NCBI RefSeq assembly: GCF_001941965.1 | Contig: NZ_MKZO01000022.1 | Coordinates: 32,355-96,354, forward strand | Length of the DNA: 64,000 nucleotides | Reading direction: 5' to 3' | Source of the DNA: Pseudomonas putida | Lineage (GTDB): Bacteria; Pseudomonadota; Gammaproteobacteria; Pseudomonadales; Pseudomonadaceae | Part shown: one piece after another, positions 1-12,181 of the stretch | How the letters are laid out: each line of letters opens with the position of its first letter | How positions within the stretch are numbered: the first letter of the stretch is position 1 | Translations under genes and position numbers: made by a program | Notes under the pieces: model-generated | The model's database searches: none | What the model was told of the DNA's origin: nothing | The model's input: only the letters and a program-made list of their open reading frames with translations

Positions 1-1218
<1,218 letters not shown>

Positions 1219-1276
1219 TATACCGGGTATTTTGGGGCCGCTTTGCGGTCCCAGTGTCCCGAGCCCAAAGGTATTC

Positions 1277-2149
1277 ATGGAAGCCCTACGCCGCCGCATC
1301 GAAACCCAGCTTCTCAGCCTCACCGGCCTGTCCCTCGGCCAGCTCGACCTGGAAAACCCCAAGGGCGACCCCGGCCTGTTCGGCCCTCGCAGCCTCAGTT
1401 GGCAGGTGCACGGCGACTTCTCCAGCATGCTGGTCGGCGGCATCAGCGCCCTGCTCCTGCAAATGCTCCACCCGCTGGCCCTGGCCGGGGTCTGGGACCA
1501 CTCCAATTTCCGCGAAGACATGCTTGGCCGCCTGCGCCGTACCAGCCAGTTCATTTCCGGCACCACCTTCGGCGCCACCCGGGATGCCGAGTGGCTGATC
1601 GAAAGGGTCAGGGCCATCCACCTGCAGGTAGTCGGCCACGCCGCCGACGGCACGCCCTACGCCGCCAGCGATCCCGACCTGCTGACCTGGGTGCATGTCG
1701 CCGAAGTACGCAGCTTCCTCGCGGCGCACCTGCGTTACCGCAATCCCCACATGACCGATGCGGCGCAGGACCTCTACTACAGCGAGATCGCCCTGATCGC
1801 CGAGCGGCTTGGCGCGCGGGATGTACCGCGGTCGCGGCAGGAAGTGGCGGATTATCTGCGCAGGGTGCGGCCGCAACTGGTTTGCGATGAGCGCAGCCGG
1901 GAGGTGGTGCGGGTGCTGCTGGACGCCCCGGCGCCGAGCCGGATCGCCCGGCCGGTGGGGCGCCTGATGATGCAGGCGGGGATCGGGCTGCTACCGGAGT
2001 GGGCCGGTGACATGTTGGGGTTGAGGTTGGGGCCGGTGAAGCAAGGGGTGGTCGATCTGGGCATGAATACGGTGGTCGGGCCGGTGTTGCGCTGGGCGAT
2101 GCGCGATGGCTCGGTGCATCGGGCGCGGCGGCGGATGGGTCTGCAGTGA
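1277..2149 (+). CDS. DUF2236 / MpaB-like oxygenase-family protein
   Basis: A 290-residue protein of the DUF2236 family (ER-bound oxygenase MpaB/Lcp-type fold). Some members are haem-dependent oxygenases, but for most bacterial members the substrate is unknown. The N-terminal part has the family-like segment HPLALAGVWDHSNFREDMLGR followed by a TTFG turn; helical text with few charged clusters follows. I chose ATG 1277 because the frame upstream (possible TTG at 1232) encodes low-complexity text running straight out of the acs trailer. It lies in the same direction as acs and could be cotranscribed with it. A REP pair follows directly. The substrate cannot be inferred from context. Confidence 0.75.
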   Translation: MEALRRRIETQLLSLTGLSLGQLDLENPKGDPGLFGPRSLSWQVHGDFSSMLVGGISALLLQMLHPLALAGVWDHSNFREDMLGRLRRTSQFISGTTFGATRDAEWLIERVRAIHLQVVGHAADGTPYAASDPDLLTWVHVAEVRSFLAAHLRYRNPHMTDAAQDLYYSEIALIAERLGARDVPRSRQEVADYLRRVRPQLVCDERSREVVRVLLDAPAPSRIARPVGRLMMQAGIGLLPEWAGDMLGLRLGPVKQGVVDLGMNTVVGPVLRWAMRDGSVHRARRRMGLQ

Positions 2150-2153
2150 CTTT

Positions 2154-2261
2154 GATGGCCTCATCGCTGGCAAGCCAGCTCCCACAGGGTTTTGTGTTGA
2201 CCACAGGGTTTATGTTCGACGCGAACACTGTGGGAGCTGGCTTGCCAGCGATGAGGCCATG
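2154..2261. repeat. REP pair (inverted, REPIN-like)
   Basis: Two copies of the Pseudomonas REP element face each other. The left copy reads ATCGCTGGCAAGCCAGCTCC and the right copy is its reverse complement, with about 30 bases between them. Each copy forms a short hairpin (CTGGC/GCCAG) and the pair can form one long cruciform. It sits between the DUF2236 gene and the thiolase gene. Confidence 0.9.
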
Positions 2262-2357
2262 AGCATCACCACACTGCCCCGACCTGCCCATCTGTGCGAC
2301 TATGCGCGAGCCCACCGCAGACTCAACGTCAAATCGAACAATACAGAGGACTAGAGC

Positions 2358-3536
<1,179 letters not shown>

Positions 3537-3543
3537 TCGATAC

Positions 3544-3568
3544 GGGAGGAGCCAGCCTGGCTCCTCCC
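3544..3568 (+). terminator. Strong hairpin after the thiolase gene
   Basis: An 11-bp perfect stem (GGGAGGAGCCA against TGGCTCCTCCC) with a 3-base loop lies 8 bases after the thiolase stop. It lacks a clear T-run, so it may be a weak terminator or an mRNA 3'-end stabiliser. Confidence 0.5.
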
Positions 3569-3615
3569 TGCTACGCCAACTGGTAAACTGCACGCCCGCA
3601 ACCAAGGCCACGTGC

Positions 3616-4635
3616 ATGTCCTCCTTGAATCAGGCGCTGCGCGCCGCCCTCGACCACCGTCAATCCCTGCTCGCCGAACTGCATGCCCAGGGCACCGATT
3701 GCTATCGCCTGTTCCATGGCAGCCAGGAAGGCGCGCCCGGCCTCACCGCCGACCGCTATGGCCCGCAGTTGCTGGTGCAGAGCTTTCACCAGGCAGTAGA
3801 GCGGGATGATCTGCTGGACCTGCACGCGACCATCGAAGGGTTTCTCGGCCTGCCGCTGCACCTGGTCTACAACGACCGTTCCCGTGGCAACAGCCGGGTC
3901 GACCGGCATGACGCGGTGTACCAGGCCAGCGACGAGGCCCTGGTGGATATGATCGGGCACGAGTGGGGCCTGAACTACCGGGTACGTGGGCGCCATGCCG
4001 GCCAGGATCCACTGCTGTTCCTCGACCTGCGCAATGCCCGCGGCTGGGTCAAGCAGCACAGTGCCGGCAAAAGTTTGCTGAACCTGTTCGCCTACACCTG
4101 CGGCGTCGGCCTTGCTGCGGCGGCAGGTGGTGCGCGGGAGGTGTGCAACCTCGACTTCGCCGAGGGCAACCTGGCCGTCGGCCGCGAGAACGGCGCACTC
4201 AACCCACAACTACCCACCATGCAATTCGTCCAGTCCGACTACTTCCCGGCGATCCGCCAACTGGCCGGCCTGCCGATCAGCCAGCGCCGCGGGCAGAAGC
4301 TGCCGTCCTATCCGCGCCTGCAAGCGCGCCAGTACGACCTGGTGTTCCTCGACCCGCCGGCCTGGGCCAAGAGCGCCTTCGGCACCGTCGATCTGCTGCG
4401 CGACTACCAGAGCCTGCTCAAGCCGGCGCTGCTGGCCACGGCCGAGGACGGCGTGCTGATCTGCAACAACAACCTAGCCAAGGTCGATATGGACGACTGG
4501 CGCGAACTGGTCCTGCGCTGCGCGGAAAAAGCCGGGCGCCCGGTGCGCGAATGGCAGGTGATCTCTCCGGCTGCCGACTTCCCTTCCCAGGACGGCCGAC
4601 CGCCGCTGAAAACCCTGGTCCTGCACCTCAAGTAA
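3616..4635 (+). CDS. Class I SAM-dependent methyltransferase (COG1092, RlmI-like)
   Basis: A 339-residue methyltransferase of the RlmI/YccW-type group that methylates rRNA cytosines in characterised members. The C-terminal Rossmann half shows SAM motif I as NLFAYTCGVGLAAAAGGA (bases about 4081-4134), the acidic-loop region CNLDFAEGN, and motif IV as FLDPPAW (about 4345-4365), typical of base methyltransferases. The N-terminal part (GLTADRYG) resembles the PUA-linked region of the family. ATG 3616 was preferred over upstream in-frame starts because these run through the thiolase hairpin and give no family-like sequence. The exact target nucleotide cannot be read from sequence. Confidence 0.82.
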   Translation: MSSLNQALRAALDHRQSLLAELHAQGTDCYRLFHGSQEGAPGLTADRYGPQLLVQSFHQAVERDDLLDLHATIEGFLGLPLHLVYNDRSRGNSRVDRHDAVYQASDEALVDMIGHEWGLNYRVRGRHAGQDPLLFLDLRNARGWVKQHSAGKSLLNLFAYTCGVGLAAAAGGAREVCNLDFAEGNLAVGRENGALNPQLPTMQFVQSDYFPAIRQLAGLPISQRRGQKLPSYPRLQARQYDLVFLDPPAWAKSAFGTVDLLRDYQSLLKPALLATAEDGVLICNNNLAKVDMDDWRELVLRCAEKAGRPVREWQVISPAADFPSQDGRPPLKTLVLHLK

Positions 4636-4648
4636 AACGGCCTGGCGA

Positions 4649-4672
4649 GGCTGTCGGAGCGCTCCGACAGCC
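4649..4672. terminator. 24-bp perfect palindrome after the methyltransferase gene
   Basis: GGCTGTCGGAGC followed immediately by its exact complement GCTCCGACAGCC, with flanking A and T extending it to 26 bp. It lies 13 bases after the methyltransferase stop and upstream of the DUF748 gene. There is no T-run, so a role as terminator or as a protein-binding site is open. Confidence 0.5.
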
Positions 4673-4723
4673 TTCGGAACTCCATTTACCTGCCATACTC
4701 TAAGCGTCCCGCTCTTCACGCAG

Positions 4724-7660
4724 ATGCCGCACATGCCCAAAGGATTGAAACGCGCCCTCGGCGCTTTGCTGGTTGCCCTGGCCCTGTACAGCCTTCTCGG
4801 CTTTTTCATCCTTCCTGGCGTTGCCCTTCGAATTGCCAATCAGCAACTGGCACAGTACGCCAGCGTGCCCGCGCATCTGCAACGCATCGAACTCAACCCG
4901 TTCAGCCTGGAACTGTCCCTGTGGGGCCTGCAGATCGGCGAGCCCGGCAAGGAACAGATCGGCTTCGAGAAGCTCTACGCCAACCTGCAGATGGACAGCC
5001 TGTGGACCAAGGCCCTGCACCTGGAGCAGGTCGAACTGGTCAAGCCGCGCACTGAAGTGCTGTTCGCCAAGGATGGCCAGCTCAACCTGGCCAACCTGTT
5101 CACGCTGCCGCCCAGCGAGCCCAAGCCCGAAGAACCGGCCAGCGATCCTTTCCCCCTGCGCATCGACAGCATCAAGCTGGCCGGTGGCTATGTGCATTTC
5201 GAAGACGCCCGCCCCAGCGAACCGATCGAGTTCCTCTACGACGACATGAACCTGGAGCTGAAGAAACTCAGCACCCTGCCCGACGACAACACCGATATGA
5301 CCCTCCTGGCCACCGGCCCCCACGGCGGGCAGATCGACTGGAAAGGCACCTTCAGCCTGTCGCCGATCGCTTCCAAGGGCTCGCTGAAGGTCAGCGACGC
5401 CAAGATGAAGGCTTTCTGGCCCTACGTCCGTGACGCCGTGCCGCTGGTGCTGGAGGACGGCACCTACAACCTGCAAAGCGACTACACCTTCAGCCTCGGC
5501 AAGCAGACCGAGCTGTTGCTGGAAAACACTGCGCTGAGCGTTTCCGCCTTCGCCATCAAGGCACCGGATGGCCGACCGCTGGTGCGCCTGGCCAAGCTGG
5601 ATGTCAGCGAGACGTCCATCGACCTGGCCAAGCAATTGGTCACCGTCGGCAAGGTCCGCAGCGAACAGCTGGAAACCTGGGCTGCAGTGGAGGCCGACGG
5701 GCAACTGGACTGGCAAAAGCTGTTCGCCAGCCAGCCGCCCAAGGCCACGGAAAAGCAGAAGGCCGAACCCGCTACTGCCGAGCCCACGCCGAAAGAACAG
5801 GCCGTGGAAAGCAAGCCATGGCAAGTGCTGCTGAAACACACCCAGGTCCGTAACTATCAGGTACACCTGGCCGACCGTACCCAGAAGGAGCCGGTCACCC
5901 TGGATGTCGGTCCGTTGAACGCCGACCTGCAGAACTTCGACAGCCTGAACAAATCGCCCTTCACCCTCAAACTGGACAGCGGTATCGGCAAGCAGGGCAA
6001 GCTGCAGGCCTCCGGCGAGGTCAACCTGGCCCCGGTCAAGGCGAAGCTGAAGGTCAGCACCCAGGATATCGACCTGCGGGTCGCCCAGGCCTATATCAGC
6101 CCGTTCATCCGCCTCGAACTGCGCAGCGGCATGCTCGGCAGTGACCTCGACGTCGATCTGCAAAGCACCGAGCCGCTGGCTTTCAGCATCGCCGGCAAGG
6201 CCCGGGTCAACCAGTTGCATACCCTCGACACCATCAAGGACCGGGACTTCGTCAAATGGCAGCAGCTCGACCTGAGCGGTATCGACTACCGCCACGGCGA
6301 CGCGCTGAGCATTGCCCGGGTCGATCTGCAACAGCCTTACGCGCGCTTCATGATCAACGAGGACCGCACCACCAACGTCGATGACCTGCTGATCCCCCAG
6401 CCCGCCGACAAGAGCGCCAAGCCCCAGGCCAAGGCCGCTGCCAGCAGTGAGAAGCCCATGGGCATTCGCATCGGCCAGATCAACATCAACGACGGCTCGG
6501 CCAACTTCGCCGACTTCAGCCTGACGCCGAACTTCGCCACCGCCGTGCAGCAGCTCAACGGCCAGATCGGCACCATCGACAACCGTCAGCCGATTCCGGC
6601 CAAGGTCGATGTGAAGGGCAAGGTCGACCGCTACGCGCCAGTGACCATCAAGGGCGCGCTCAACCCGTTCAACCCGCTGGCCAGCCTGGATATCGCCACC
6701 AGCTTCAAGCGCGTCGAGCTGACCACCCTGACCCCCTATTCCGGCAAGTTCGCCGGTTATCGCATCCGCAAGGGCCGGCTCAATCTCGACCTGCATTACC
6801 TGATCACCAACGGCCAGCTCAAGGCCGAGAACAAGGTGGTGGTGGAGCAGCTGCAACTGGGCGAGAAAGTCGACAGCCCGGATGCCGTGGACCTGCCGGT
6901 GCGCCTGGCGATCGCCCTGCTCAAGGACACCGAGGGCAAGATCTCCATCGAGCTGCCGGTCACGGGTGACCTCAACAACCCGCAGTTCAGCGTCATGCCG
7001 ATCGTCTGGCAGACCCTGCGCAACCTGGTGCTGCGTGCGGTACAGGCGCCGTTCAAGATGATCGGAGGCCTGATTGCCGGCGGTGGCTCCGAGGACCTTG
7101 GCACCGTCGCCTTCGCCCCCGGCTCCAGCGACCTCACTGCGGACGCGCAAGGCTCCCTCGACAAGCTCGCCGCCGCCTTGGCAAAACGCCCGACCCTGCG
7201 CCTGGAAATCGAAGGCACCAGCGCCCAGAGCAGCGACGGCCCGCTGATTGCCGGGCAACGGCTGGAACGGGAATACCAGAGCACCTACTACAAGATGCTT
7301 CAGCGCCGCGGCGACAAGGTGCCGGCGCAGGCCTCCCTGCTGCAGGTGCCGGAAGACGACAAGCCGGCCATGCTCGAAGGCATCTATCGCACTCGCCTGA
7401 AGCAGCAGCCGCCGAAAGAGTGGGAACAACTCGATACCAAGCAGCGCATCGGCAATATGCGCGACGCGGTGCTCAAGACCTGGGCGGAAAGCAGCGTGCT
7501 GCTACGCCAACTGGGCCAGGCCAGGGCCAGCAGCATCAAGGATTACCTGGTGGACAAGGGCAAGCTGGAGGACGATCGCGTCTACTTCATCGATGCCACC
7601 CTCGGCCAGGCCGAGTCCGATGGCCGGGTCATCACCCCGATGCACCTCGACGCCGAGTAA
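4724..7660 (+). CDS. DUF748 (AsmA-like) envelope protein
   Basis: A 978-residue protein with one N-terminal membrane segment (about residues 12-35: ALVALALYSLLGFFILPGVAL). A long repetitive beta-type region with DUF748 signatures follows, such as the FxLxL-rich stretches and the block LDLHYLITNGQLKAENKVVVEQLQLG in abbreviated form near residue 690. AsmA-like proteins span the periplasm and are linked to lipid transport between membranes; that role is inferred. A lysine/alanine/glutamate-rich linker lies near residues 340-365. The last 200 residues contain FAPGSSDLTADAQGSLDKLA, which resembles the start of an OmpA-type peptidoglycan-binding domain. Starts at ATG 4724 and ATG 4733 are both possible. 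Confidence 0.8.
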   Translation: MPHMPKGLKRALGALLVALALYSLLGFFILPGVALRIANQQLAQYASVPAHLQRIELNPFSLELSLWGLQIGEPGKEQIGFEKLYANLQMDSLWTKALHLEQVELVKPRTEVLFAKDGQLNLANLFTLPPSEPKPEEPASDPFPLRIDSIKLAGGYVHFEDARPSEPIEFLYDDMNLELKKLSTLPDDNTDMTLLATGPHGGQIDWKGTFSLSPIASKGSLKVSDAKMKAFWPYVRDAVPLVLEDGTYNLQSDYTFSLGKQTELLLENTALSVSAFAIKAPDGRPLVRLAKLDVSETSIDLAKQLVTVGKVRSEQLETWAAVEADGQLDWQKLFASQPPKATEKQKAEPATAEPTPKEQAVESKPWQVLLKHTQVRNYQVHLADRTQKEPVTLDVGPLNADLQNFDSLNKSPFTLKLDSGIGKQGKLQASGEVNLAPVKAKLKVSTQDIDLRVAQAYISPFIRLELRSGMLGSDLDVDLQSTEPLAFSIAGKARVNQLHTLDTIKDRDFVKWQQLDLSGIDYRHGDALSIARVDLQQPYARFMINEDRTTNVDDLLIPQPADKSAKPQAKAAASSEKPMGIRIGQININDGSANFADFSLTPNFATAVQQLNGQIGTIDNRQPIPAKVDVKGKVDRYAPVTIKGALNPFNPLASLDIATSFKRVELTTLTPYSGKFAGYRIRKGRLNLDLHYLITNGQLKAENKVVVEQLQLGEKVDSPDAVDLPVRLAIALLKDTEGKISIELPVTGDLNNPQFSVMPIVWQTLRNLVLRAVQAPFKMIGGLIAGGGSEDLGTVAFAPGSSDLTADAQGSLDKLAAALAKRPTLRLEIEGTSAQSSDGPLIAGQRLEREYQSTYYKMLQRRGDKVPAQASLLQVPEDDKPAMLEGIYRTRLKQQPPKEWEQLDTKQRIGNMRDAVLKTWAESSVLLRQLGQARASSIKDYLVDKGKLEDDRVYFIDATLGQAESDGRVITPMHLDAE

Positions 7661-7673
7661 TGTCCTGACCGTA

Positions 7674-7705
7674 AAAAGATGAGCCCCGGCACATGGCCGG
7701 GGCTC
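7674..7705 (-). terminator. Terminator of the BON-domain gene
   Basis: On the minus strand, a GAGCCCCGGC/GCCGGGGCTC stem of 10 bp with a 5-base loop is followed by ATCTTTTTAC. It lies about 60 bases beyond the BON gene stop. Confidence 0.75.
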
Positions 7706-7767
7706 GGGGCGCCCAAATCCGTTTGGGCTGTCGCATGAACCGTCAGGGTCAGCGAGCGGAACAATCC

Positions 7768-8118
7768 TTAGTTGGTTTTCAGGCCATCAGCCGATACGGC
7801 CTGGACGCCTTTGATTTTCTTGGCGATGGCAACGGCCATGTCTTTCTGCGACTCGCTCACGGCTACGTCGGAGGACAGGGATACCACGCCCTTGTTGGTC
7901 TCGACCTTGATGTCGGTACCTGGAATGCCTTTCTCGGTGACCAGGTCCGCTTTGACCTTGGTGGTGATCCAGGTGTCGGAAGTGGCTTCCTTGGCTTTGG
8001 TCACTTCACCGGCTGCGAGCATCATCGGAGCCTGGGTGGACTGTTGAGCGAAGGCGACGTTGCCCAGAGTCATGGTCAGGGCAGCAGCGGTGGCAGCAGC
8101 GATAGCGAACTTCTTCAT
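7768..8118 (-). CDS. Periplasmic BON-domain protein
   Basis: A 116-residue protein with an N-terminal signal peptide (MKKFAIAAATAAALTMTLG, then NVAFA before the probable cleavage site). One BON domain follows (about residues 45-115, with DTWITTKVKADLVTEKG and GVVSLSSDV). BON domains bind phospholipid and occur in OsmY-type stress proteins, so a periplasmic envelope-stress role is inferred. The start at 8118 is set by the signal peptide and an AGGAG ribosome-binding site eight bases upstream; longer frames would put 31 basic residues before it. OsmY itself has two BON domains; this protein has one. Confidence 0.85.
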   Translation of the reverse strand: MKKFAIAAATAAALTMTLGNVAFAQQSTQAPMMLAAGEVTKAKEATSDTWITTKVKADLVTEKGIPGTDIKVETNKGVVSLSSDVAVSESQKDMAVAIAKKIKGVQAVSADGLKTN

Positions 8119-8334
8119 ACGAGACACTCCTGTTTTTCGAAAGGTCCTGCGCCGACATGTCCTGGCGGCAGGTGTACTTGGGTTATTGCAGGGGCTGTGC
8201 CAGTTTTTCACCCAAATAAAATCCTTTAAAAACAGTAGCTTACGAATTCATGTGATTTGCAGGATCGTGCAATTTGCAAAGTGGGCTGCCGTTTCGCTTG
8301 CAAGATGCAAGTTGTTCGAAAGCGCGCCGCGCAA

Positions 8335-8411
8335 CCTGTGGGAGCTGGCTTGCCAGCGATAGCGGTAGTGAATTCACCGACGCCATCGCTGGCAAGCCAG
8401 CTCCCACAGGG
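8335..8411. repeat. REP pair (inverted)
   Basis: Two REP copies in the order CTGGCTTGCCAG then CTGGCAAGCCAG, about 30 bases apart, between the pnp terminator and the BON gene promoter region. Apart from this pair and the pnp terminator, the 366 bases from 8119 to 8484 contain nothing recognisable. Confidence 0.9.
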
Positions 8412-8434
8412 TCGGTGCAAGCTTTCAGACTGCA

Positions 8435-8466
8435 TAAAAAAAGGGCCCCGAAGGACCCTTTCTTTC
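8435..8466 (-). terminator. Intrinsic terminator of the rimP-pnp operon
   Basis: On the minus strand AAAGGGTCC-TTCGG-GGCCCTTTTTTT: a stem with a TTCGG-type loop and a run of seven Ts, about 20 bases beyond the pnp stop. Confidence 0.88.
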
Positions 8467-8484
8467 AGCTCAAGTCGCGAGGAC

Positions 8485-10590
8485 TCAGACGCCCGATGCC
8501 TTGGCAGCAGCAACGTCCTTGATCGACAGCTTGATACGGCCGCGGTTGTCCACGTCCAGTACCAGTACTTCGACTTCCTGGCCTTCCTTCAGCACGTCAG
8601 TGACTTTCTCGACGCGAGCATCGCTGAGCATCGAGATGTGCACCAGACCGTCCTTGCCCGGCAGGATGTTGACGAACGCGCCGAAGTCGACGATGCGCTC
8701 TACCTTGCCGACGTAGATCTTGCCGATCTCGGCCTCGGCGGTGATGCTCAGTACGCGCTGGCGAGCAGCTTCAGCGGCGTCCTTGGTTTCACCGAAGATC
8801 TTGATCGAGCCGTCGTCTTCGATATCGATCGAAGCCTTGGTTTCTTCGCAGATGGCACGGATGGTCGCGCCGCCTTTACCGATGACGTCACGGATCTTGT
8901 CGGTGTCGATCTTCATGGCGATCATGGTCGGAGCGTTTTCCGACAGTTCGCTACGGGACTGACCGATGATCTGGTTCATCTGGCCGAGGATGTTCAGGCG
9001 CGCTTCCAGGGCCTGGCCCAGGGCGATTTCCATGATCTCTTCGGTGATGCCGTTGATCTTGATGTCCATCTGCAGCGCGGTAACGCCCTTGGCAGTACCG
9101 GCCACCTTGAAGTCCATGTCGCCCAGGTGGTCTTCGTCACCCAGGATGTCGGTCAGGATGGCGAACTTCTCGCCTTCCTTGACCAGACCCATGGCGATAC
9201 CGGCAACCGGCGCCTTCATCGGTACACCGGCGTCCATCAGGGCCAGGGAAGCACCGCAGACCGAAGCCATGGAGCTGGAACCGTTGGATTCGGTGATTTC
9301 CGATACGACGCGGATGGTGTACGGGAATTCGTCAGCGGCCGGCAGCATGGCCTGGACCGAACGACGGGCCAGACGGCCGTGACCGATTTCGCGACGGCCA
9401 GCACCGCCCATGCGACCACACTCGCCCACCGAGAACGGAGGGAAGTTGTAGTGCAGCATGAAGGGGTCTTTCTTCTCGCCTTCCAGGGTGTCCAGCAACT
9501 GTGCGTCACGGGCAGTACCCAGGGTCGCAACGACTAGGGCCTGGGTCTCGCCACGGGTGAACAGTGCGGAACCGTGGGTCTTCGGCAGGACACCGACTTC
9601 GATGTTCAGCGGGCGAACGGTCTTGGTGTCGCGGCCGTCGATACGTGGCTTGCCGTTGACGATGTTTTCGCGAACGGTGCGGTATTCGATCTCGCCGAAG
9701 ATGTCCTTCACTTCACCAGCGCTTGGCTGGCCTTCTTCGCCGGAGAACTTGGCAACCGCCTGGTCGCGCAGCTCGCCCAGGCGAGCGTAGCGGTCGGCCT
9801 TGACGGTGATGGTGTAGCCCTGGGAAACGGCTTCGCCGAATTCAGCGCGAACGGCGTTCAGCAGTTCGGTGTTGGCAACCGCTGGTTTCCAGTCCCAGGT
9901 CGGCTTGGCAGCTTCGGCGGCGAATTCCTTGACGGCCTGGATCACGGCCTGGAATTCGTCGTGGGCGAACAGCACGGCGCCCAGCATCTGGTCTTCGGTC
10001 AGCTCTTTGGCTTCCGATTCAACCATCAGTACGGCGTCGGAAGTACCGGCCACGACCATGTCCAGGCTGGAGGCAGCCAGTTGCTCGTAGGTCGGGTTCA
10101 GCAGGTAGCCGGTGCTTTCATGGAACGCAACGCGGGCGGCGCCGATCGGGCCTTCGAACGGAATGCCGGAGACAGCCAGGGCAGCCGAGGTACCGATCAT
10201 CGCAGCGATGTCCGGATCGGTCTTCTTGCTGGTGGAAACGACGGTGCAGACAACCTGCACTTCATTCATGAAGCCTTCCGGGAACAGCGGACGGATCGGA
10301 CGGTCGATCAGGCGCGAGGTCAGGGTCTCTTTCTCGGAAGGACGGCCTTCACGCTTGAAGAAGCCGCCAGGGATCTTGCCGGCAGCGTAGGTCTTTTCCT
10401 GGTAGTGGACGGACAGCGGGAAGAAACCCTTGCCCGGATCAGCCTGCTTGGCACCGACGACGGTGACCAGCACGGTGACATCATTGTCGACGGTGACCAG
10501 AACGGCACCGGACGCCTGACGGGCGATACGGCCCGTTTCGAGGGTTACGGTCGATTGACCGAACTGGAATTTCTTGATTACCGGGTTCAC
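8485..10590 (-). CDS. pnp: Polynucleotide phosphorylase
   Basis: A 701-residue 3'-5' exoribonuclease that degrades RNA with phosphate and is a core of the degradosome. Two RNase PH domains fill residues 1 to about 540, with the [12 protein letters not shown] region in the first. A KH domain carries the GKGG loop at 571-574 and an S1 domain starts near 622 ([18 protein letters not shown]). The start is GTG at 10590, with [11 protein letters not shown] as the expected family N-terminus. It is the last gene of the rimP-nusA-infB-rbfA-truB-rpsO-pnp order. The upstream gap to rpsO contains a large hairpin of the kind cut by RNase III in pnp autoregulation. Confidence 0.98.
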   Translation of the reverse strand: MNPVIKKFQFGQSTVTLETGRIARQASGAVLVTVDNDVTVLVTVVGAKQADPGKGFFPLSVHYQEKTYAAGKIPGGFFKREGRPSEKETLTSRLIDRPIRPLFPEGFMNEVQVVCTVVSTSKKTDPDIAAMIGTSAALAVSGIPFEGPIGAARVAFHESTGYLLNPTYEQLAASSLDMVVAGTSDAVLMVESEAKELTEDQMLGAVLFAHDEFQAVIQAVKEFAAEAAKPTWDWKPAVANTELLNAVRAEFGEAVSQGYTITVKADRYARLGELRDQAVAKFSGEEGQPSAGEVKDIFGEIEYRTVRENIVNGKPRIDGRDTKTVRPLNIEVGVLPKTHGSALFTRGETQALVVATLGTARDAQLLDTLEGEKKDPFMLHYNFPPFSVGECGRMGGAGRREIGHGRLARRSVQAMLPAADEFPYTIRVVSEITESNGSSSMASVCGASLALMDAGVPMKAPVAGIAMGLVKEGEKFAILTDILGDEDHLGDMDFKVAGTAKGVTALQMDIKINGITEEIMEIALGQALEARLNILGQMNQIIGQSRSELSENAPTMIAMKIDTDKIRDVIGKGGATIRAICEETKASIDIEDDGSIKIFGETKDAAEAARQRVLSITAEAEIGKIYVGKVERIVDFGAFVNILPGKDGLVHISMLSDARVEKVTDVLKEGQEVEVLVLDVDNRGRIKLSIKDVAAAKASGV

Positions 10591-10690
10591 GGTTTCCTAC
10601 CTTCTCTTCAGTTGCACTTGGGGGAACTGGTTTCTTGCGAATTCTTGGGCAGCACGGGGAATCGGCCCCATCGACCGTCCAGATAAAACT

Positions 10691-10753
10691 AGAGGTTGGA
10701 AGCCTGCCCCGCCATCGCGCAAAGCGCTCCGGCGAAACAGCCAACCAACCTCT
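10691..10753 (-). promoter_or_regulatory. Large leader hairpin between rpsO and pnp
   Basis: A 9-bp outer stem (AGAGGTTGG at 10691 against CCAACCTCT at 10745-10753) encloses a second GC-rich hairpin (CGCC/GGCG, GCGC/GCGC). The position matches the RNase III-processed pnp leader hairpin known in enterobacteria. Function here is inferred from position and fold. Confidence 0.6.
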
Positions 10754-10843
10754 CGGATACGCGGGGTGCGTTCGCCTGCCGAGGAACCGAAGCCCCCGGC
10801 TGACGACCGCAGCACGCCGCGCACACCACTGGTCGGGCCGCTA

Positions 10844-11113
10844 TTAGCGACGCAGACCCAGACGACCGATCAGGGCGCTGTAACGGGTGGTGTCTTTGCC
10901 TTTCAGGTAGTCCAGCAGCTTGCGACGCTGGTTAACCATGCGGATCAGACCACGACGGGAGTGGTGGTCTTTGCCGTTGGCCTTGAAGTGGCCTTGCAGC
11001 TTGTTGATGTTGGCGGTCAGCAGGGCAACCTGCACTTCCGGGCTACCGGTGTCGCCGGCGGCTTGCTGATAGTCGGCAACGATCTGGGCTTTTTCTTCAA
11101 CGCTGAGTGCCAT
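10844..11113 (-). CDS. rpsO: 30S ribosomal protein S15
   Basis: Ribosomal protein S15, 89 residues, the universal length. It binds 16S rRNA helices and nucleates the platform of the small subunit. The sequence begins [16 protein letters not shown] and contains the family segment [20 protein letters not shown], ending LGLRR. The start at 11113 is fixed by this N-terminus; the longer frame upstream is not S15-like. It follows truB and precedes pnp, as in most gammaproteobacteria. Confidence 0.98.
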   Translation of the reverse strand: MALSVEEKAQIVADYQQAAGDTGSPEVQVALLTANINKLQGHFKANGKDHHSRRGLIRMVNQRRKLLDYLKGKDTTRYSALIGRLGLRR

Positions 11114-11260
11114 TTGGCTTTCTCCAATAAACGGAAACCCGAAGGCTTCCAACAGGCCAGGGACAAACCCTGTATTAAAAAATGAGATGTGACCGTGCCT
11201 GTTGACAGCCACCCTCGTCTCCACCAGTACCGGGCCGGAGCCCTGCACTGACGGTTTCGG

Positions 11261-12178
11261 TCATTCCGACCGAATCAGTCGACGCGGCGCGATGCGCCCG
11301 TCTTCGCTCACTTCACCGATTCCGATGAAACGACCGTTGTGATCCTGAACGCGGACCATGCCGAATTTCGGCGCGTCCGGCGAACGTACCGGCTGACCAT
11401 GCAGCCAGTAGAAAGCACTGTGCTCGGAGAACTGCAGCAGGGGCCAGTCCTGCAGACCGCTGTCGGACGGCATCAGGAAGCGGTCGATCGCTTCGTTGCC
11501 ACCTTCGGCGTGTGCTGCCTCGAGTTCCTCGAGGGTCACGGTCTGGGCCAGCTCGAACGGTCCGGCCTGGGTCCGGCGCAGTTCTGCGACATAAGCGCCA
11601 CAGCCCAGAACCTCGCCGATATCCTCGACCAGGGTGCGGATGTAGGTGCCTTTGCTGCAACCGACCGACAGGCGAACCCGGGTGCCTTCGCACTCCAGCA
11701 GTTCCAGGCGGGTAATAGTAACAGAACGCGCTTCACGCTCCACTACTTCCCCTGCACGGGCCAGCTTGTACAGCGGCTGGCCATCACGCTTGAGGGCCGA
11801 GTACATCGGCGGTATCTGGCTGATTTCACCACGGAATTGTGGCAGAACCGCTTCAATGTCCGCGCGACCAACGGTCACGTCGCGGGTGCGCAGGACTTCG
11901 CCTTCGGCATCCGCGGTGCTGGTGGTCTGGCCCAGTTGCATGACCGTCTCGTAGCCCTTGTCGGAATCGAGCAGGTACTGGGAGAACTTGGTGGCTTCGC
12001 CGAAGCACAACGGCAGCACGCCACTGGCCAGCGGGTCGAGGCTGCCGGTGTGCCCGGCCTTCTCGGCATTGAGCAGCCAGCGGACTTTCTGCAGCGCGGC
12101 GTTGGAGGTGAACCCCAGCGGCTTGTCGAGCAGGATGATGCCGCTGACGTTACGGCGGATGCGTTTGACCTGGGCCAC
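11261..12178 (-). CDS. truB: tRNA pseudouridine(55) synthase
   Basis: A 305-residue enzyme converting uridine 55 of the tRNA T-loop to pseudouridine. Catalytic Asp48 lies in [13 protein letters not shown], followed by the [15 protein letters not shown] segment. The C-terminal part has a PUA-like end ([17 protein letters not shown]). The start is GTG at 12178, three bases after the rbfA stop. An AAGGAG ribosome-binding site overlaps the rbfA stop codon, indicating tight coupling. Confidence 0.97.
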   Translation of the reverse strand: MAQVKRIRRNVSGIILLDKPLGFTSNAALQKVRWLLNAEKAGHTGSLDPLASGVLPLCFGEATKFSQYLLDSDKGYETVMQLGQTTSTADAEGEVLRTRDVTVGRADIEAVLPQFRGEISQIPPMYSALKRDGQPLYKLARAGEVVEREARSVTITRLELLECEGTRVRLSVGCSKGTYIRTLVEDIGEVLGCGAYVAELRRTQAGPFELAQTVTLEELEAAHAEGGNEAIDRFLMPSDSGLQDWPLLQFSEHSAFYWLHGQPVRSPDAPKFGMVRVQDHNGRFIGIGEVSEDGRIAPRRLIRSE

Positions 12179-12181
12179 CGG

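Noticed and set aside
4700..7429. A 909-codon frame antisense to the DUF748 gene
   Set aside because: Same reason: composition mirrors the real gene, no ribosome-binding site or motif, and it ends inside the upstream palindrome region.
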